DNA of 47,880 bases from an uncultured Erysipelotrichaceae bacterium (lineage in GTDB: Bacteria > Bacillota_I > Bacilli_A > Erysipelotrichales > Erysipelotrichaceae). The position numbers and the translations under genes were made by a program. Of the stretch, positions 7,218 to 17,215 are shown piece after piece; positions within the stretch are counted from its first letter, which is position 1; each line of letters opens with the position of its first letter. Location: the NCBI GenBank assembly GCA_945875435.1, contig CAMCKH010000009.1, positions 1 to 47,880 of the forward strand. The letters are read 5' to 3'. A model generated the notes under the pieces. It had not been told where the DNA came from and did no database searches. It worked only from the letters and a program-made list of their open reading frames with translations.

Positions 7218-8330
7218 TTAATGCAATTTATTAGCTTCAAAAAATGCATCTTTACTTTTTTTAGGAAATTTTAAAACCCTTCTACTCAGCCCAATAAGTG
7301 GATGGAAATCATTTCTAATCATTCCAGTAAGTTCAATAAAAATCCAAGAAATAAAACATAAAATAGCTAAAAATACTATCCCTAATTTTTGATTAAAGAA
7401 AGTGATAATCGCTGATAATCCAAACAAAATAGTTACACAATAAAGCACAATAACTGTCCATTTATGACTTAAACCAATTTTGAACATTAAAATATGATGC
7501 AGGTGTGATTTATCAGCTTCACTAATTTTAACCCCCTTAGCTTTTCTTCTAATTATCGCAAGCATAGTATCGCTTAATGGAATAAAAAGAATAATGATTG
7601 GAAAACCTAAGGTTACAAAAGTACTTGTTTTAAAACCTAATAAACTGATACAAGAAATAATATAACCTAAAAATAAAGCTCCACAATCACCCATAAAAAT
7701 AGAAGCTGGATTAAAATTGTATGGAATAAATCCTCCTATAGACCCTATAAGCATTAATGAAATCAAAACTATATCTCGTCTTCCTAAAAAGAAACCCAAA
7801 AGCCCAATAATACAAACCACAATAAAACTAATACCGCCGCAAAGACCATCTAAACCGTCAATCAAATTTACAGCATTACTAACCCCTACTATCCAAATTA
7901 TTGAAACAAATATTTTAAAATAATCAACATAAGCAGCTAAAAATGTATGGTTTAAAAATTCAAATCCACTTATTTCAATTCCACCTATAAAAACCGCACA
8001 TAAAGCCGCAATCAATTGACCTAACAATTTATATTTTGCTGAAATATTAATCGCATCATCAATAAGACCTACGGTGAAAATAATAATTCCACCAAGCAAA
8101 ATACCATTTAAAATACGATCTGCTTTCAAAAAAAATGCCATTGAAAAATAAAAAGCTAAAAAGATAGATACTCCACCAATTCTTACAATCTTACCTTTAT
8201 GTACTGTACGATTATTTTCTAAAGCATAGATCCCTAAATAATATCCAATTTTCTTCACAAGAGGAATAGTTAATAAAGATATGATAAAAGGTAGTGAAAA
8301 AAACGGAATTGCACCTTTAATTAAATTCAT
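7218..8330 (-). CDS. tagO: Undecaprenyl-phosphate sugar-1-phosphate transferase (TagO/WecA type)
   Basis: This 370-residue polytopic membrane enzyme of the MraY/WecA family transfers a HexNAc-1-phosphate from UDP-sugar to undecaprenyl phosphate. That is the first step of teichoic-acid or other wall-polymer synthesis. Visible motifs are the Mg-binding GLIDDAINIS, the NAVNLIDGLDGL loop, FMGDCGALFLG, and the C-terminal RRKAKGVKISEADKSHLHH block. That block carries the HxHH-type signature that separates WecA/TagO from MraY. The start has AGGAGG 4 nt upstream, next to the stop of the DUF1146 gene. It likely supplies the lipid carrier for the glycosyltransferases at 870-4800. The exact sugar is an inference. 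Confidence 0.88.
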   Translation of the reverse strand: MNLIKGAIPFFSLPFIISLLTIPLVKKIGYYLGIYALENNRTVHKGKIVRIGGVSIFLAFYFSMAFFLKADRILNGILLGGIIIFTVGLIDDAINISAKYKLLGQLIAALCAVFIGGIEISGFEFLNHTFLAAYVDYFKIFVSIIWIVGVSNAVNLIDGLDGLCGGISFIVVCIIGLLGFFLGRRDIVLISLMLIGSIGGFIPYNFNPASIFMGDCGALFLGYIISCISLLGFKTSTFVTLGFPIIILFIPLSDTMLAIIRRKAKGVKISEADKSHLHHILMFKIGLSHKWTVIVLYCVTILFGLSAIITFFNQKLGIVFLAILCFISWIFIELTGMIRNDFHPLIGLSRRVLKFPKKSKDAFFEANKLH

Positions 8331-8338
8331 AAATCCTC

Positions 8339-8536
8339 CTATAAATAATAAAATAATTTTAAAAACATTGAACCCACTAAGAAAGCTAAACTAAAAGAAA
8401 TTAAAATATACATCAAAATTACTTTATGGCTTTGGTTTTTTCTAATCAATTTACTAAAATCAACACCGTCCAAAGCATATAAAGACAACAAAAACGATAA
8501 TAAATAAATTATTACTTCAATAATAAAATTTCTCAT
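8339..8536 (-). CDS. Small membrane protein, DUF1146 (YwzB-like)
   Basis: This 65-residue protein has two predicted membrane helices. They are joined by a short polar loop carrying the family's typical ALDGVDFSKLIRK...HKVILMYILIS pattern. DUF1146 proteins are widespread in Bacillota near cell-wall and ATP-synthase genes and have no known function. The start overlaps the pyrophosphatase stop by one base (TAATG) and the stop lies 9 nt from the tagO start, so it is co-translated with both. Confidence 0.75.
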   Translation of the reverse strand: MRNFIIEVIIYLLSFLLSLYALDGVDFSKLIRKNQSHKVILMYILISFSLAFLVGSMFLKLFYYL

Positions 8537-10161
8537 TATCTAACCTTAAAAAGTTCACTTATCATTGGTACTATCTGCTTCTTACGAGAAATTACACCCT
8601 TCACAAAACCATCATCATTCGCAACATTTGTCAGAGCGATATTTAATGATGAAGATTTTTTACCAGAGACTAAATAATAAGAACCAGAACCACTTGGGTG
8701 AGTGAAAAGAACTAATAAAATATCATAATTATTCATTACGCATAATTCATTAAGATAATCTTGTAAAGTATCTTTAACCTTATCAAACTCTTCCTTACTC
8801 TTGCATTGAGTTTGACCAATACCTACACGACTTTCAGAAATTTTAAATTCTTTAAAGTCTTGATAAACAATTTCTACAAATTTCTTACTTAAAAGCGATT
8901 CACTAGAATCAATTAATGCTTGGCTTAATTCATCAGGGTTTGTTTTTGAAATTTCACTAAGAATTTTAACCATTTCAATATCAACATCTGAAGTTGTGGG
9001 TGATTTTAAATTTAAAGTATCCGCAATAATTCCTCCAAGCAAAATACCCGCAATGTCCGGAGTTATTTCAACTTTATTTTCCAAATATTTTAAAGCCACA
9101 ATGGTACAGGTAGATCCTACCACCATACAGGTGTAATCAATAGGATTATCGGTTTTTAAACCTCCTAAACGGTGATGATCTACAACTTCAACTATAGTTC
9201 CATGTTCAATATCAGGAACACTTTGCTTAAGTTCATTATGATCCATTAAAATGAATTTTTTCTTTTTGTAATTAAATAAATGATAACGAGATATTGAACC
9301 CACAACTGAATTATATTCATCCACAACAGGATAACTACGATATCTTGAATTTGAAATTTTCTCAGTAGCTTCTTCTATTGTTTCACTAAGATTGACAGTT
9401 ATCGCATTTTTTGTCATTATTTTTTCAACACTTGGTGATTGAAAAATAAGTCTTGAAACCATCAGTGAATCATAAGGGGTATATATTACCGCAACATTTT
9501 TCTCTTTAGCACTTTTAAGGGTTACATCATCTATCCAATTTTCCCCAACTATCACTAATAACGCTACATTATCATTAATACATTTTCTTTGTTTATTGGG
9601 GTTATTTGAAATAACTACAATACTTCCACTTTTAACATTGCTGTCAACACTTGGAAAAAAGGCTATCTCTCCACTCGCATAAAAATTATCAACACTATGA
9701 ATAATAGTTGCGTTTAAAGTTTTCGCAACATTTTCAAGCGAAACATTTTTCATAATTTCAACCATTTTATCAGTAGTTGTATCTATCCCTAAAAATCCTG
9801 AAACATCTGTAACTGATACTATCCCTTCTAAATGATAGTTTTCATCAACCACAAAAACACCCTTATTTTTTCTTTGAAGAATAAGATCTAGGGCTTCTTT
9901 CATCGTAAGATTTTTAGAAACTAAATGAGCATCATCAATTTCAATATCATTAATGCTACATCTAGCACTATAAATTCTTAAAGGTTCTTCAAAACCATAT
10001 CTTTCTAATAAATATTCAGCTTCTAAAGAAACTTGACCAATTCTAGCTGCTAAACAGTTATAACCTAATTTATTTTTTAAATTCGCATAAGCTATACTAC
10101 TCGCAATAGAATCGGTATCTGGATTTTGATGTCCAGTTACATAAATTGGTCTTTCCTTCAT
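8536..10161 (-). CDS. ppaC: CBS-DRTGG family II (Mn-dependent) inorganic pyrophosphatase
   Basis: This 541-residue enzyme hydrolyses cytoplasmic pyrophosphate. The catalytic DHH domain is split. The N-terminal piece has GHQNPDTDS (9-17) and, after the insert, VVDHHRLGG, with the DHHA2 domain at the C-terminus. The insert contains two CBS motifs (about 70-125 and 250-300) flanking a DRTGG domain. This is the adenine-nucleotide-regulated CBS-PPase type found in Clostridia and relatives, so activity should respond to AMP/ADP and perhaps diadenosine polyphosphates. The start has GGAGG 9 nt upstream and a TATAAT about 40 nt upstream, so it is probably transcribed from its own promoter. Confidence 0.95.
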   Translation of the reverse strand: MKERPIYVTGHQNPDTDSIASSIAYANLKNKLGYNCLAARIGQVSLEAEYLLERYGFEEPLRIYSARCSINDIEIDDAHLVSKNLTMKEALDLILQRKNKGVFVVDENYHLEGIVSVTDVSGFLGIDTTTDKMVEIMKNVSLENVAKTLNATIIHSVDNFYASGEIAFFPSVDSNVKSGSIVVISNNPNKQRKCINDNVALLVIVGENWIDDVTLKSAKEKNVAVIYTPYDSLMVSRLIFQSPSVEKIMTKNAITVNLSETIEEATEKISNSRYRSYPVVDEYNSVVGSISRYHLFNYKKKKFILMDHNELKQSVPDIEHGTIVEVVDHHRLGGLKTDNPIDYTCMVVGSTCTIVALKYLENKVEITPDIAGILLGGIIADTLNLKSPTTSDVDIEMVKILSEISKTNPDELSQALIDSSESLLSKKFVEIVYQDFKEFKISESRVGIGQTQCKSKEEFDKVKDTLQDYLNELCVMNNYDILLVLFTHPSGSGSYYLVSGKKSSSLNIALTNVANDDGFVKGVISRKKQIVPMISELFKVR

Positions 10162-10204
10162 ACAGTTTGACCTCCATTTTCCTCTGTATTATACTATAAT
10201 TCAA

Positions 10205-11296
10205 CTAAAATTTATAGCTTGAATCAAATCGGCTAGTAAGTTTAAAAACCTGTTTTTCATCTACATAAATTCTTTCAACTCTTTCACTTAAAAGAACTAA
10301 ATATTCATAAATGCTCACATTATTTCTTTTTGCTATTTCAAAAAGATTATTATTACTTCCAAAGATTTCAAAAGTATCACCTTTTTTAACAGTTTCATCA
10401 ACCTTAACCATTAATTGATCCATGCAAATATTACCAATAATATCATAATATTTACCGTTTAAAAATAATTTTTCATTACGATTTAATCTTAAAAAACCAT
10501 CACCATAACCAAGTGGCAGTGTTGCGATTAATTCATTTCCAGCACTTTTATATAAAGACTCATAACCAACACTAGTTCCTTTTTCTAATTTTCTAATCGA
10601 AATAACCTGGCTATATAAAGAAATTACTGTTTTTAATTGTTCATAGTTGTTAAAACCAAGCAATCCTAAACCTATTCTGACACAATTTGAAATATCATCT
10701 TTAAAATAAATTCCATTACTGTTGGAAATATGAATATACTTAAAATTATAATTTAATTTTAAAACAATGTCTTTGAATAAATTATACTGTTTTTTATTTA
10801 AATCATGGTTATAATCATCCGCATTCGCATAATGGCTCATAATACCTAAAACTTTACCACCATCGTTAGTAATTTTAATTAAGCTGCTGTTAACTTCATC
10901 ATAATTTAAAAGTCCTAAACGAGACATTCCACTATCTATTTTTAAATGAACTTTAATATTTTTAAAATTATTTTTCAAAACAAAATCATAATCGGTAGTA
11001 ACAATTGATAAGTTATATTTTCTCACTAATTCAAAATCATTTTCAGAAACATATCCTAATACCAAAATTTCTGTATCAATTTTATTATTTCTTAAATGAA
11101 TAGCCTCATCAATGCTGCTTAAAGCAATAATTTTTACTCCTATGTTTTGCATTTTCCTAGCTACAAAAACATCACCTAAACCATAGGCATTAGCTTTAAG
11201 TACTGGAATTACTTCTTTATTGGTTTTGTTTTGATAATATTTGTAATTTTCCGTCAATGCGTTTAAATCTATTTTTAAATAAGTTGGTCTATGCAT
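10205..11296 (-). CDS. alr: Alanine racemase
   Basis: This PLP enzyme interconverts L- and D-alanine for peptidoglycan. KANAYG holds the Schiff-base lysine (Lys34). SVGYESLYKS holds the catalytic tyrosine of the C-terminal beta domain. CMDQLMVKVD is the conserved active-site segment. The start at 11296 gives 363 residues, the normal length, with GAAGG 8 nt upstream. A longer frame starting at 11353 would run 57 nt into folC and has no family support. It follows folC after one base, so the two are coupled. Its presence supports a walled organism. Confidence 0.95.
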   Translation of the reverse strand: MHRPTYLKIDLNALTENYKYYQNKTNKEVIPVLKANAYGLGDVFVARKMQNIGVKIIALSSIDEAIHLRNNKIDTEILVLGYVSENDFELVRKYNLSIVTTDYDFVLKNNFKNIKVHLKIDSGMSRLGLLNYDEVNSSLIKITNDGGKVLGIMSHYANADDYNHDLNKKQYNLFKDIVLKLNYNFKYIHISNSNGIYFKDDISNCVRIGLGLLGFNNYEQLKTVISLYSQVISIRKLEKGTSVGYESLYKSAGNELIATLPLGYGDGFLRLNRNEKLFLNGKYYDIIGNICMDQLMVKVDETVKKGDTFEIFGSNNNLFEIAKRNNVSIYEYLVLLSERVERIYVDEKQVFKLTSRFDSSYKF

Positions 11297-11297
11297 T

Positions 11298-12503
11298 TTA
11301 TTTACCTTCGACAAAATATTTTCTAACTTCGCTTGCAAAATATAATGAACCACAAAAAACTATCACTTCACTATCATCTTTAACACTTTGATAAGCCTTG
11401 TGAAAATATTTTATTGTTTTTATTTTACCAAAACTTTTAATTTTATTTAATGTTAAATTGTATTTGTTTTTAAAAGTAGTTACAATAATTCTATCGCAAA
11501 CATCGCTTAAACTTTCAATCATCCCTAAATAATCCTTGTTTTCTAAGGCTGAAAAAATAATAGTTACTTTCTTTTTTAAAGCTATAAGTTCTTTTTTTAA
11601 TGCTAAAACACCATCTTTATTATGAGCTCCATCAATAATTATTAAAGGATTTTCTTTTAAAATCTCATATCTTAATATCCACTTAAAATCCTTAAATTTA
11701 TTTGAAATTTTTAAATAATCGAATTTAAAATTAGTTTTTAATGCGATAATTTCCAAACATTTTAAAGAAACAGAAACATTGGATAATTGATAATATGGTA
11801 ATTTTTCTAAATCAAATAGAATATCTTGATAATAAAATTGTTTATGTTTAATTTTCTCAACAAAATAAACTTCACTATTTTTAAGTTGTGCATCTTTTTT
11901 AACTATTTTTCTTAAATAAGATTCATTAACCCCAGATATTACTATGCTGTTTGGTTTTACAATTCCTAATTTTTGTTTTAAAATCGCAGTTTTATTATTA
12001 CCTAATATCTCTAAATGGTCTTTAGAAACATTGCTGATAATTGATATCATTGTGTTTTCTAAAACATTACTATAATCTAGTAAACCGCCAATCCCCACTT
12101 CTATTAAAGCATAATCAATTTTATTAATTTTAAAATATTCATACATTATTAAAAAATCAATTTCAAACATACTTAAATTATGTTCGATAATAAATTGATA
12201 ATTATTATTGATGTAATTTAGAAAAAAATCTTCATCAACATTAATATCATCAATTCTAATTCTATCTAAATGAGTAATGTTGTGTGGGGAAGTAAAAGTT
12301 CCTACTTTAAAACCTGATACCATCAAAGCATCTTTGATGAAATTAATAATACTCCCCTTACCATTAGTACCGGTAATATGAATAATTTTGAAATCATTAA
12401 AAGTTAATTTTAAGTCATTAATCAAAGGCTTAAAATCATTATAATTTCTTTTAATTCTTCTATTTTCCAACCATTTTAAACAAGTATCTATATTTTTAAA
12501 CAT
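11298..12503 (-). CDS. folC: Folylpolyglutamate synthase / dihydrofolate synthase
   Basis: This 401-residue Mur-ligase-family protein has an ATP-binding loop HITGTNGKGS (42-51), ALIEVGIGGLLDYSN (ligand site), and a C-terminal domain opening with IIIDGAHNKDGV. It adds glutamates to folates, and many homologues also make dihydrofolate. The GGLLD loop differs from the usual GGRLD, an active-site-near substitution. The start overlaps the ung stop by 8 bases and the stop lies one base from alr. No other folate genes are in the window. Confidence 0.9.
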   Translation of the reverse strand: MFKNIDTCLKWLENRRIKRNYNDFKPLINDLKLTFNDFKIIHITGTNGKGSIINFIKDALMVSGFKVGTFTSPHNITHLDRIRIDDINVDEDFFLNYINNNYQFIIEHNLSMFEIDFLIMYEYFKINKIDYALIEVGIGGLLDYSNVLENTMISIISNVSKDHLEILGNNKTAILKQKLGIVKPNSIVISGVNESYLRKIVKKDAQLKNSEVYFVEKIKHKQFYYQDILFDLEKLPYYQLSNVSVSLKCLEIIALKTNFKFDYLKISNKFKDFKWILRYEILKENPLIIIDGAHNKDGVLALKKELIALKKKVTIIFSALENKDYLGMIESLSDVCDRIIVTTFKNKYNLTLNKIKSFGKIKTIKYFHKAYQSVKDDSEVIVFCGSLYFASEVRKYFVEGK

Positions 12504-13218
12504 TGAATGACCAATCTATAATATCTTTTGTTTCTAAAAAACAATTATTTTTTAAAAAATCATCTTCATATTTATCACTACACATCATTGGATGTCTTGA
12601 AATATAAGTTTTATTTTTAATTAAAGATTTAATTTTTAAGGCATTTTTACCCCATAAAAAATATACACAATTTTTATTTTTATTATTGAGATAAGTTATT
12701 AATTTTAAAGTAAAATTATTCCATAAATTTTGATGAGCTAAACTTTGATTTAAAGCGGTGGTAAAAATGGTATTCAAAAATAAAACTCCTTGTTTTTCCA
12801 AGTCATCAAACCAATCTTTTGGTTTTTTAAAATTATTCTGATATATTTTTTTGATTTCATTATATGATAAAAGTTTTCCATTTAAAGATTTGTAAATAAG
12901 TCTAATAATATTTTTAAGTGAAACATTATTAAAAAAATCATTAAATGACTTTAAAGAAGAAACTTCATAAGCCCTTCCGGTTGCGGTTAAAACGTTATTT
13001 TTAATGCTTGGATAAGGGTCTTGACCAATGATAATGACTTTAATTTTAGTTATATCAACACTTAAAAAACGCAAAACATTATCATCACTAGGCGTATAGT
13101 TTGTAATATTTTTTTGAATAAATACTAATTCTTGCAAGATTTCATCATCAATAAAATCTTTAAAAGAAAAATGTACTTTTTTTAACCATTTATTTTTATC
13201 GCTATAATCTAAAATCAT
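12496..13218 (-). CDS. ung: Divergent uracil-DNA glycosylase (UDG family 1-like)
   Basis: This 240-residue protein follows the Ung fold order. The water-activating motif is VIIIGQDPYP (61-70). The uracil-binding strand is VLFLNTIFT (145-153), with the usual AHQNLWNNFT after it. The leucine-loop/histidine motif is SRHPMMCSDKY. Two hallmark residues are changed: GQDPYH reads GQDPYP, and HPSPLS reads HPMMCS. The catalytic Asp and His are kept. It should remove uracil from DNA, but the altered loops could change specificity. It lies one base after gpsA and overlaps folC. The gene symbol is given by homology, with the family caveat. Confidence 0.75.
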   Translation of the reverse strand: MILDYSDKNKWLKKVHFSFKDFIDDEILQELVFIQKNITNYTPSDDNVLRFLSVDITKIKVIIIGQDPYPSIKNNVLTATGRAYEVSSLKSFNDFFNNVSLKNIIRLIYKSLNGKLLSYNEIKKIYQNNFKKPKDWFDDLEKQGVLFLNTIFTTALNQSLAHQNLWNNFTLKLITYLNNKNKNCVYFLWGKNALKIKSLIKNKTYISRHPMMCSDKYEDDFLKNNCFLETKDIIDWSFNV

Positions 13219-13219
13219 T

Positions 13220-14212
13220 TTAAATACTTTCTTTTTTTAATGATCTTTTCATTAGTTTTTCTATTTCATCACTAGGTTTTTTATTGTTATAAAGTATTTG
13301 ATAAACCGCATCAATAATTGGTGTTTCAATATTATTTTCCCTAGCTATTTGATAAATTATTTTTGTAGCAATAATTCCTTCAGTGGTTTTGCGATTTTTA
13401 AGTAAAAATTCAGAAGCACTATCGTTTTTTCCTATTTCAAGCCCTGCTTGAAAATTTCTTGAATGATAGCTGGAACAAGTAACGATTAAATCCCCAACTC
13501 CATTAAGTCCTAAAAAAGTTTCTTTTTGAGCATTAAAAAACAATCCAAATCTTATCATTTCTAAAAGCCCTCTGGTCATAAGTGCCGCCCTAGCGTTATC
13601 ACCTTGATTTAAACCAGTTAAAATACCTGAAGCCAAAGCAAAAATATTTTTAATACTTGAACCAATTTCAGCACCAACCACATCGCTATTACGATAAACT
13701 CTAAAATAATTATTTGAGAATATTTCTTGTACTATTTTAGAACTTTCTTCATTTTCGCAAACCGCATTTACCAGCGTCAATAATCTTAAAACAACCTCTT
13801 CCGCGTGACTTGGTCCAATTAAAGATATCACATCAATTACCTTATCTTTTAAAATCTCTTTAATAGTAAAAGAAAGTGGTTTTTTAGTGGTTTCATCAAA
13901 ACCTTTAGAAACATTAATTACATAAATTTTTCTTTGAATAATGTTGTTTATTTTCTCAAGTACCGTTTTAAAGGCAATTGAAGGAACTGCCAATAAAATA
14001 ATATCCGCATCTTTGATTAGATTAAAATCTAAACTAGCTTTAACACCCTTATTTAAAATTGTATTGAAATATTTTGAATTTTGGTGATTTTCATTGATAT
14101 CATTAACCTCTGCTTCATCTACCCCAATCATCATACAATCTTGATTATTATCTATCAAAACCTGTGCTAAAGCTGTTGACCAAGAACCTGTACCTATTAA
14201 ATATATTTTCAT
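13220..14212 (-). CDS. gpsA: Glycerol-3-phosphate dehydrogenase [NAD(P)+]
   Basis: This 330-residue enzyme reduces dihydroxyacetone phosphate to sn-glycerol-3-phosphate for phospholipids. The Rossmann motif IGTGSWSTALA is at the N-terminus. GPSHAEEV and GAEIGSSIKNIFALASG (catalytic Lys) follow, then NGVGDLIVTCSSYHSRN, the substrate-binding block. The start overlaps the der stop by one base (TAATG). The cmk-der-gpsA order is a conserved Bacillota arrangement. Confidence 0.95.
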   Translation of the reverse strand: MKIYLIGTGSWSTALAQVLIDNNQDCMMIGVDEAEVNDINENHQNSKYFNTILNKGVKASLDFNLIKDADIILLAVPSIAFKTVLEKINNIIQRKIYVINVSKGFDETTKKPLSFTIKEILKDKVIDVISLIGPSHAEEVVLRLLTLVNAVCENEESSKIVQEIFSNNYFRVYRNSDVVGAEIGSSIKNIFALASGILTGLNQGDNARAALMTRGLLEMIRFGLFFNAQKETFLGLNGVGDLIVTCSSYHSRNFQAGLEIGKNDSASEFLLKNRKTTEGIIATKIIYQIARENNIETPIIDAVYQILYNNKKPSDEIEKLMKRSLKKESI

Positions 14213-15522
14213 TATTCCTCCTTTTTCCTTACAATAATTTTTATTGGAACACCTTTAAAATCAAAGGCTTCTCTTAAACTATTTTCAAGATAACGAATAT
14301 AACTAAAATGAGCTAGCTCTGGATCATTCACAAACATCACAAAAACAGTAGGTTTAACACTTACTTGTGAAGCGTAATATATTTTAAGTCTTTTTCCATT
14401 ATGAGTTTTGGCAGGATTTCTAAGTTGAGCATCAATAATAACTTCATTTAAAACATTGGTTTTAATTCTTAAATTAAGATAATGATATACCTCATCTATC
14501 AACGGAAACAAAGTATTAATTCTACTTTTATTTTTAGCACTAATAAAACTTATAGGTGCATAATCTAAATAGCTAAATTCATCTCTGATTTTTTCAGTAA
14601 TTCTAACCATTGTCTTATCGTCTTTTTCTACCGCATCCCATTTGTTATAAACAATAATAACACCCTTAAGAGCTTCGTGAGCTAAACCCGCAACGTGTTT
14701 ATCTTGTTCGATAATACCACTTTCTCCATCCAACAACACTAAAACAATATCAGCTCTATCAATCGCATTTTTTGAACGCAAAACAGAATATTTTTCAATA
14801 TTTTCATAAATCTTGCCTCTTTTACGAATACCTGCGGTATCAATTACTGCATAATTAACTCCGTTATAAGTAAAAGTTGAATCAATCGCATCTCTAGTAG
14901 TTCCTTCAATATTAGAAACAATTACTCTATCTTCATTTAAAAAAGCATTTGTAAGGCTAGATTTTCCTACATTTGGTCTACCGATAATCGCAAAAGAAAT
15001 ATGATTATCATATTGTTTAATGCTTTTTTTAGGCATTTTATTAACACATTCATCAAGCATATCCCCTATACCTATGCCGTGAATTCCAGAAATCGCAATA
15101 ATTTCACTAAAACCTAAACTATAAAATTCATAAGTATTACTTATTAAATGTGTATCATCAATTTTATTAACAGCTAAAACTACAGGTTTGTTTGATTTAT
15201 GAAGCATCTTAGCAATTATCTCATCATCTTTCAAAATGCCGTCATTACCATTAACCACAAAAATAATCACATCAGCCTCTTCAATCGCTAATTCAACTTG
15301 AGCATTGATTTCAGTTTGAAAAGGAACATCCGCAAGCTGCAATCCTCCAGTATCAATTAAACGATATTTCTTTGAAAGCCACTCGCAATCTCCATAAATT
15401 CTATCTCTAGTAACTCCAGAGCTATCATCCACAATCGCAAATCTTTGTTCTAAACAACGATTAAATATTGTAGACTTACCTACATTTGGTCTACCTACAA
15501 TCGCAATAACTCCATCAATCAT
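14212..15522 (-). CDS. der: Ribosome-assembly GTPase Der (EngA)
   Basis: The protein has 436 residues, the usual Der length. It has two tandem GTPase domains, each starting GRPNVGKS (G1). The G3 motifs are DTGGL and DTAGI, the G4 motifs NKID and NKWD, and a C-terminal KH-like domain ends in ...[11 protein letters not shown]. It assists late 50S subunit assembly. The start has TAGGAGG 5 nt upstream. A strong terminator lies between cmk and der, so der is expressed by read-through or from an internal promoter I could not locate. Confidence 0.97.
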   Translation of the reverse strand: MIDGVIAIVGRPNVGKSTIFNRCLEQRFAIVDDSSGVTRDRIYGDCEWLSKKYRLIDTGGLQLADVPFQTEINAQVELAIEEADVIIFVVNGNDGILKDDEIIAKMLHKSNKPVVLAVNKIDDTHLISNTYEFYSLGFSEIIAISGIHGIGIGDMLDECVNKMPKKSIKQYDNHISFAIIGRPNVGKSSLTNAFLNEDRVIVSNIEGTTRDAIDSTFTYNGVNYAVIDTAGIRKRGKIYENIEKYSVLRSKNAIDRADIVLVLLDGESGIIEQDKHVAGLAHEALKGVIIVYNKWDAVEKDDKTMVRITEKIRDEFSYLDYAPISFISAKNKSRINTLFPLIDEVYHYLNLRIKTNVLNEVIIDAQLRNPAKTHNGKRLKIYYASQVSVKPTVFVMFVNDPELAHFSYIRYLENSLREAFDFKGVPIKIIVRKKEE

Positions 15523-15534
15523 ATTACCTCCTAC

Positions 15535-15560
15535 AAAAATAAGACGAAACCGTCTTATTT
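15535..15560 (-). terminator. Intrinsic terminator between cmk and der
   Basis: The 10-bp perfect stem (15537-15546 with 15551-15560, core AATAAGACG) has an AAAC loop. It overlaps the cmk stop and leads into a T run on the minus strand. It ends the cmk message just before the der ribosome-binding site. Confidence 0.85.
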
Positions 15561-16214
15561 AATTATGTTATCTATATAAGAAGACATTAAAGAAATGGTT
15601 TCTTCAATAGTTAAATCACTACTATCAATAATAATCGCATCTTCACAAATAGTAAGAGGCGAATTTTCTCTATTCATATCTTGAAAATCTCTTTTTTCTA
15701 TTTGATTTTGAATATCTTGTAGTTCTAAATCAGTATAAACCTGTCCTTTTAATTGAATAATTCTTCTTTTAGCTCTATTTAAAGAAGAAGCAGTTAAGTA
15801 AAACTTAATATCTGCATCTTTTAATACCACCGAACCAATATCTCTGCCATCCACAATATAACCCTTGTTTTTAGTTATTTTTTGTTGCATAAATACTAAT
15901 TCAGTTCTAACTTTTGAAAGTTTTGAAATAGTGCTTGCTGCTAAAGAAATGTCGTTATTTCTAATTTCATCACTTACATCCACCCCATCTAAATAAAAAC
16001 TTCCATCACTTTTAACTTCAATTTTTGAATTTTGTATAAGTTTTACAATCTCAGTTTCATCATCAAAACTAATATTATTTCTAATTACCTTTAAAGCTAC
16101 AATACGGTACATAGCACCAGTATCTAAATGAGAAAGGTTATATTTTTTACTAAGTAAAGTAGATATTGTGGATTTACCAGCAGCACTTGGTCCATCTATT
16201 GCGATATTTATCAT
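15555..16214 (-). CDS. cmk: Cytidylate kinase
   Basis: This 219-residue P-loop kinase phosphorylates CMP and d[13 protein letters not shown] (7-16) is the P-loop. LDTGAMYR, the [11 protein letters not shown] block (substrate binding) and the LID region RAKRR are all present. ATG 16214 is chosen because it overlaps the upstream stop (TAATG) and gives the family N-terminus. An in-frame extension to 16244 lies within the upstream gene. It is coupled to the acidic membrane protein upstream. Confidence 0.95.
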   Translation of the reverse strand: MINIAIDGPSAAGKSTISTLLSKKYNLSHLDTGAMYRIVALKVIRNNISFDDETEIVKLIQNSKIEVKSDGSFYLDGVDVSDEIRNNDISLAASTISKLSKVRTELVFMQQKITKNKGYIVDGRDIGSVVLKDADIKFYLTASSLNRAKRRIIQLKGQVYTDLELQDIQNQIEKRDFQDMNRENSPLTICEDAIIIDSSDLTIEETISLMSSYIDNIIK

Positions 16215-17077
16215 TAAATTATTCCTTTCGCAACTAATAACCAATAACCAATTAACACTAATATTGCGATTAACACTACAAATAAAACGATAATTAAAAT
16301 ATTTAAAATCGCATTAGGTTTTTCTTCAACTTCTTGTTCCACAACATTATTATCAACTTTAATAACTGTGGTATCATTTAATAATTCATCTTTAGAATTT
16401 TCTAAAGCATTCACATACAATGAAGCGTCAATATCATCATCAAAACTATCAACCTCCACTGTTTTATTATTTAAAGTTTCAATAACAGTAGTCTTTTCAG
16501 TTTCTTCAACCTCTTCTATGACTTGAGCAGTTTCTTCTGGTATTAAATCTTCATAATTATTTTCACTAATAATAGGCACAATTACTTCATCAACTTCAGG
16601 ACTAGGTTGATTAATGCTAGATAAAATCTTTTCTATTTCAAGTGAAATTGTGTTATTGAAATCATCTTCATCTTCAATTTCTTCAACTTCTTCCAAAACA
16701 GGTTCGATAACTTCAATTTCTTCACCTCTAATACTACTTAAAATGGTATTGTGTGCATCTTCTTTGTTTAAAAGACCTTGTGATTTATTATAGTTACTAA
16801 CTTCCTGTAAAAAATTATTTAAAAATTCATCGTGATAAGTATCTACTTCTTTAACTTCCTCTGTTACAATCTCTTCGTTTTCTATTGTATTTTCTTCATT
16901 TAATGAATTAAGTAAATTATCTAAAATTTCACTTTCTTCAATAGTAGTTTCTATTTCCACTTCATTTTCTAAAGAATCTTCTAATTTAATTTCTTCAACT
17001 TCAATGTTTTCTTCTATTACTTTTTCAAATTCTCTTTTTAATTCTTCATATTTTCTAACTCGAGAAAGTTTCTCCAT
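16214..17077 (-). CDS. Acidic tail-anchored membrane protein, unknown function
   Basis: This 287-residue protein is not recognised. Residues 1-250 are very rich in Glu, Asp, Val and Ile with low-complexity stretches. A short amphipathic patch (EFLNNFLQEVSNYNKSQGLL) lies near residue 90. One hydrophobic helix (about 258-280) lies at the C-terminus, so the acidic part should face the cytoplasm. The start has AAAGGAG 10 nt upstream. It is translationally coupled to cmk, taking the place of ypfD in the Bacillus order. Similar acidic composition is seen at 4857-5606 and 18451-19032. A divisome or scaffold role is only a guess. Confidence 0.6.
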   Translation of the reverse strand: MEKLSRVRKYEELKREFEKVIEENIEVEEIKLEDSLENEVEIETTIEESEILDNLLNSLNEENTIENEEIVTEEVKEVDTYHDEFLNNFLQEVSNYNKSQGLLNKEDAHNTILSSIRGEEIEVIEPVLEEVEEIEDEDDFNNTISLEIEKILSSINQPSPEVDEVIVPIISENNYEDLIPEETAQVIEEVEETEKTTVIETLNNKTVEVDSFDDDIDASLYVNALENSKDELLNDTTVIKVDNNVVEQEVEEKPNAILNILIIVLFVVLIAILVLIGYWLLVAKGII

Positions 17078-17136
17078 AATAAAGGCTCCTTTTAATTTCT
17101 AATACGAAACTATTACAATTCTTAAAAATTTAGAAC

Positions 17137-17163
17137 AAAAAAATATGGCTAGTTTCAAACCAT
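17137..17163 (-). terminator. Terminator-like hairpin after the RibU-like gene
   Basis: The 6-bp stem (ATGGCT 17145-17150 with AACCAT 17158-17163, one G-U) has a 7-nt loop. It is followed by seven T residues on the minus strand. It may end the RibU-like transcript or attenuate the next operon. Confidence 0.55.
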
Positions 17164-17215
17164 TACTATTGTATCATATTAAAGAATATTTATACAATAT
17201 TATCCGATTTTTAGC

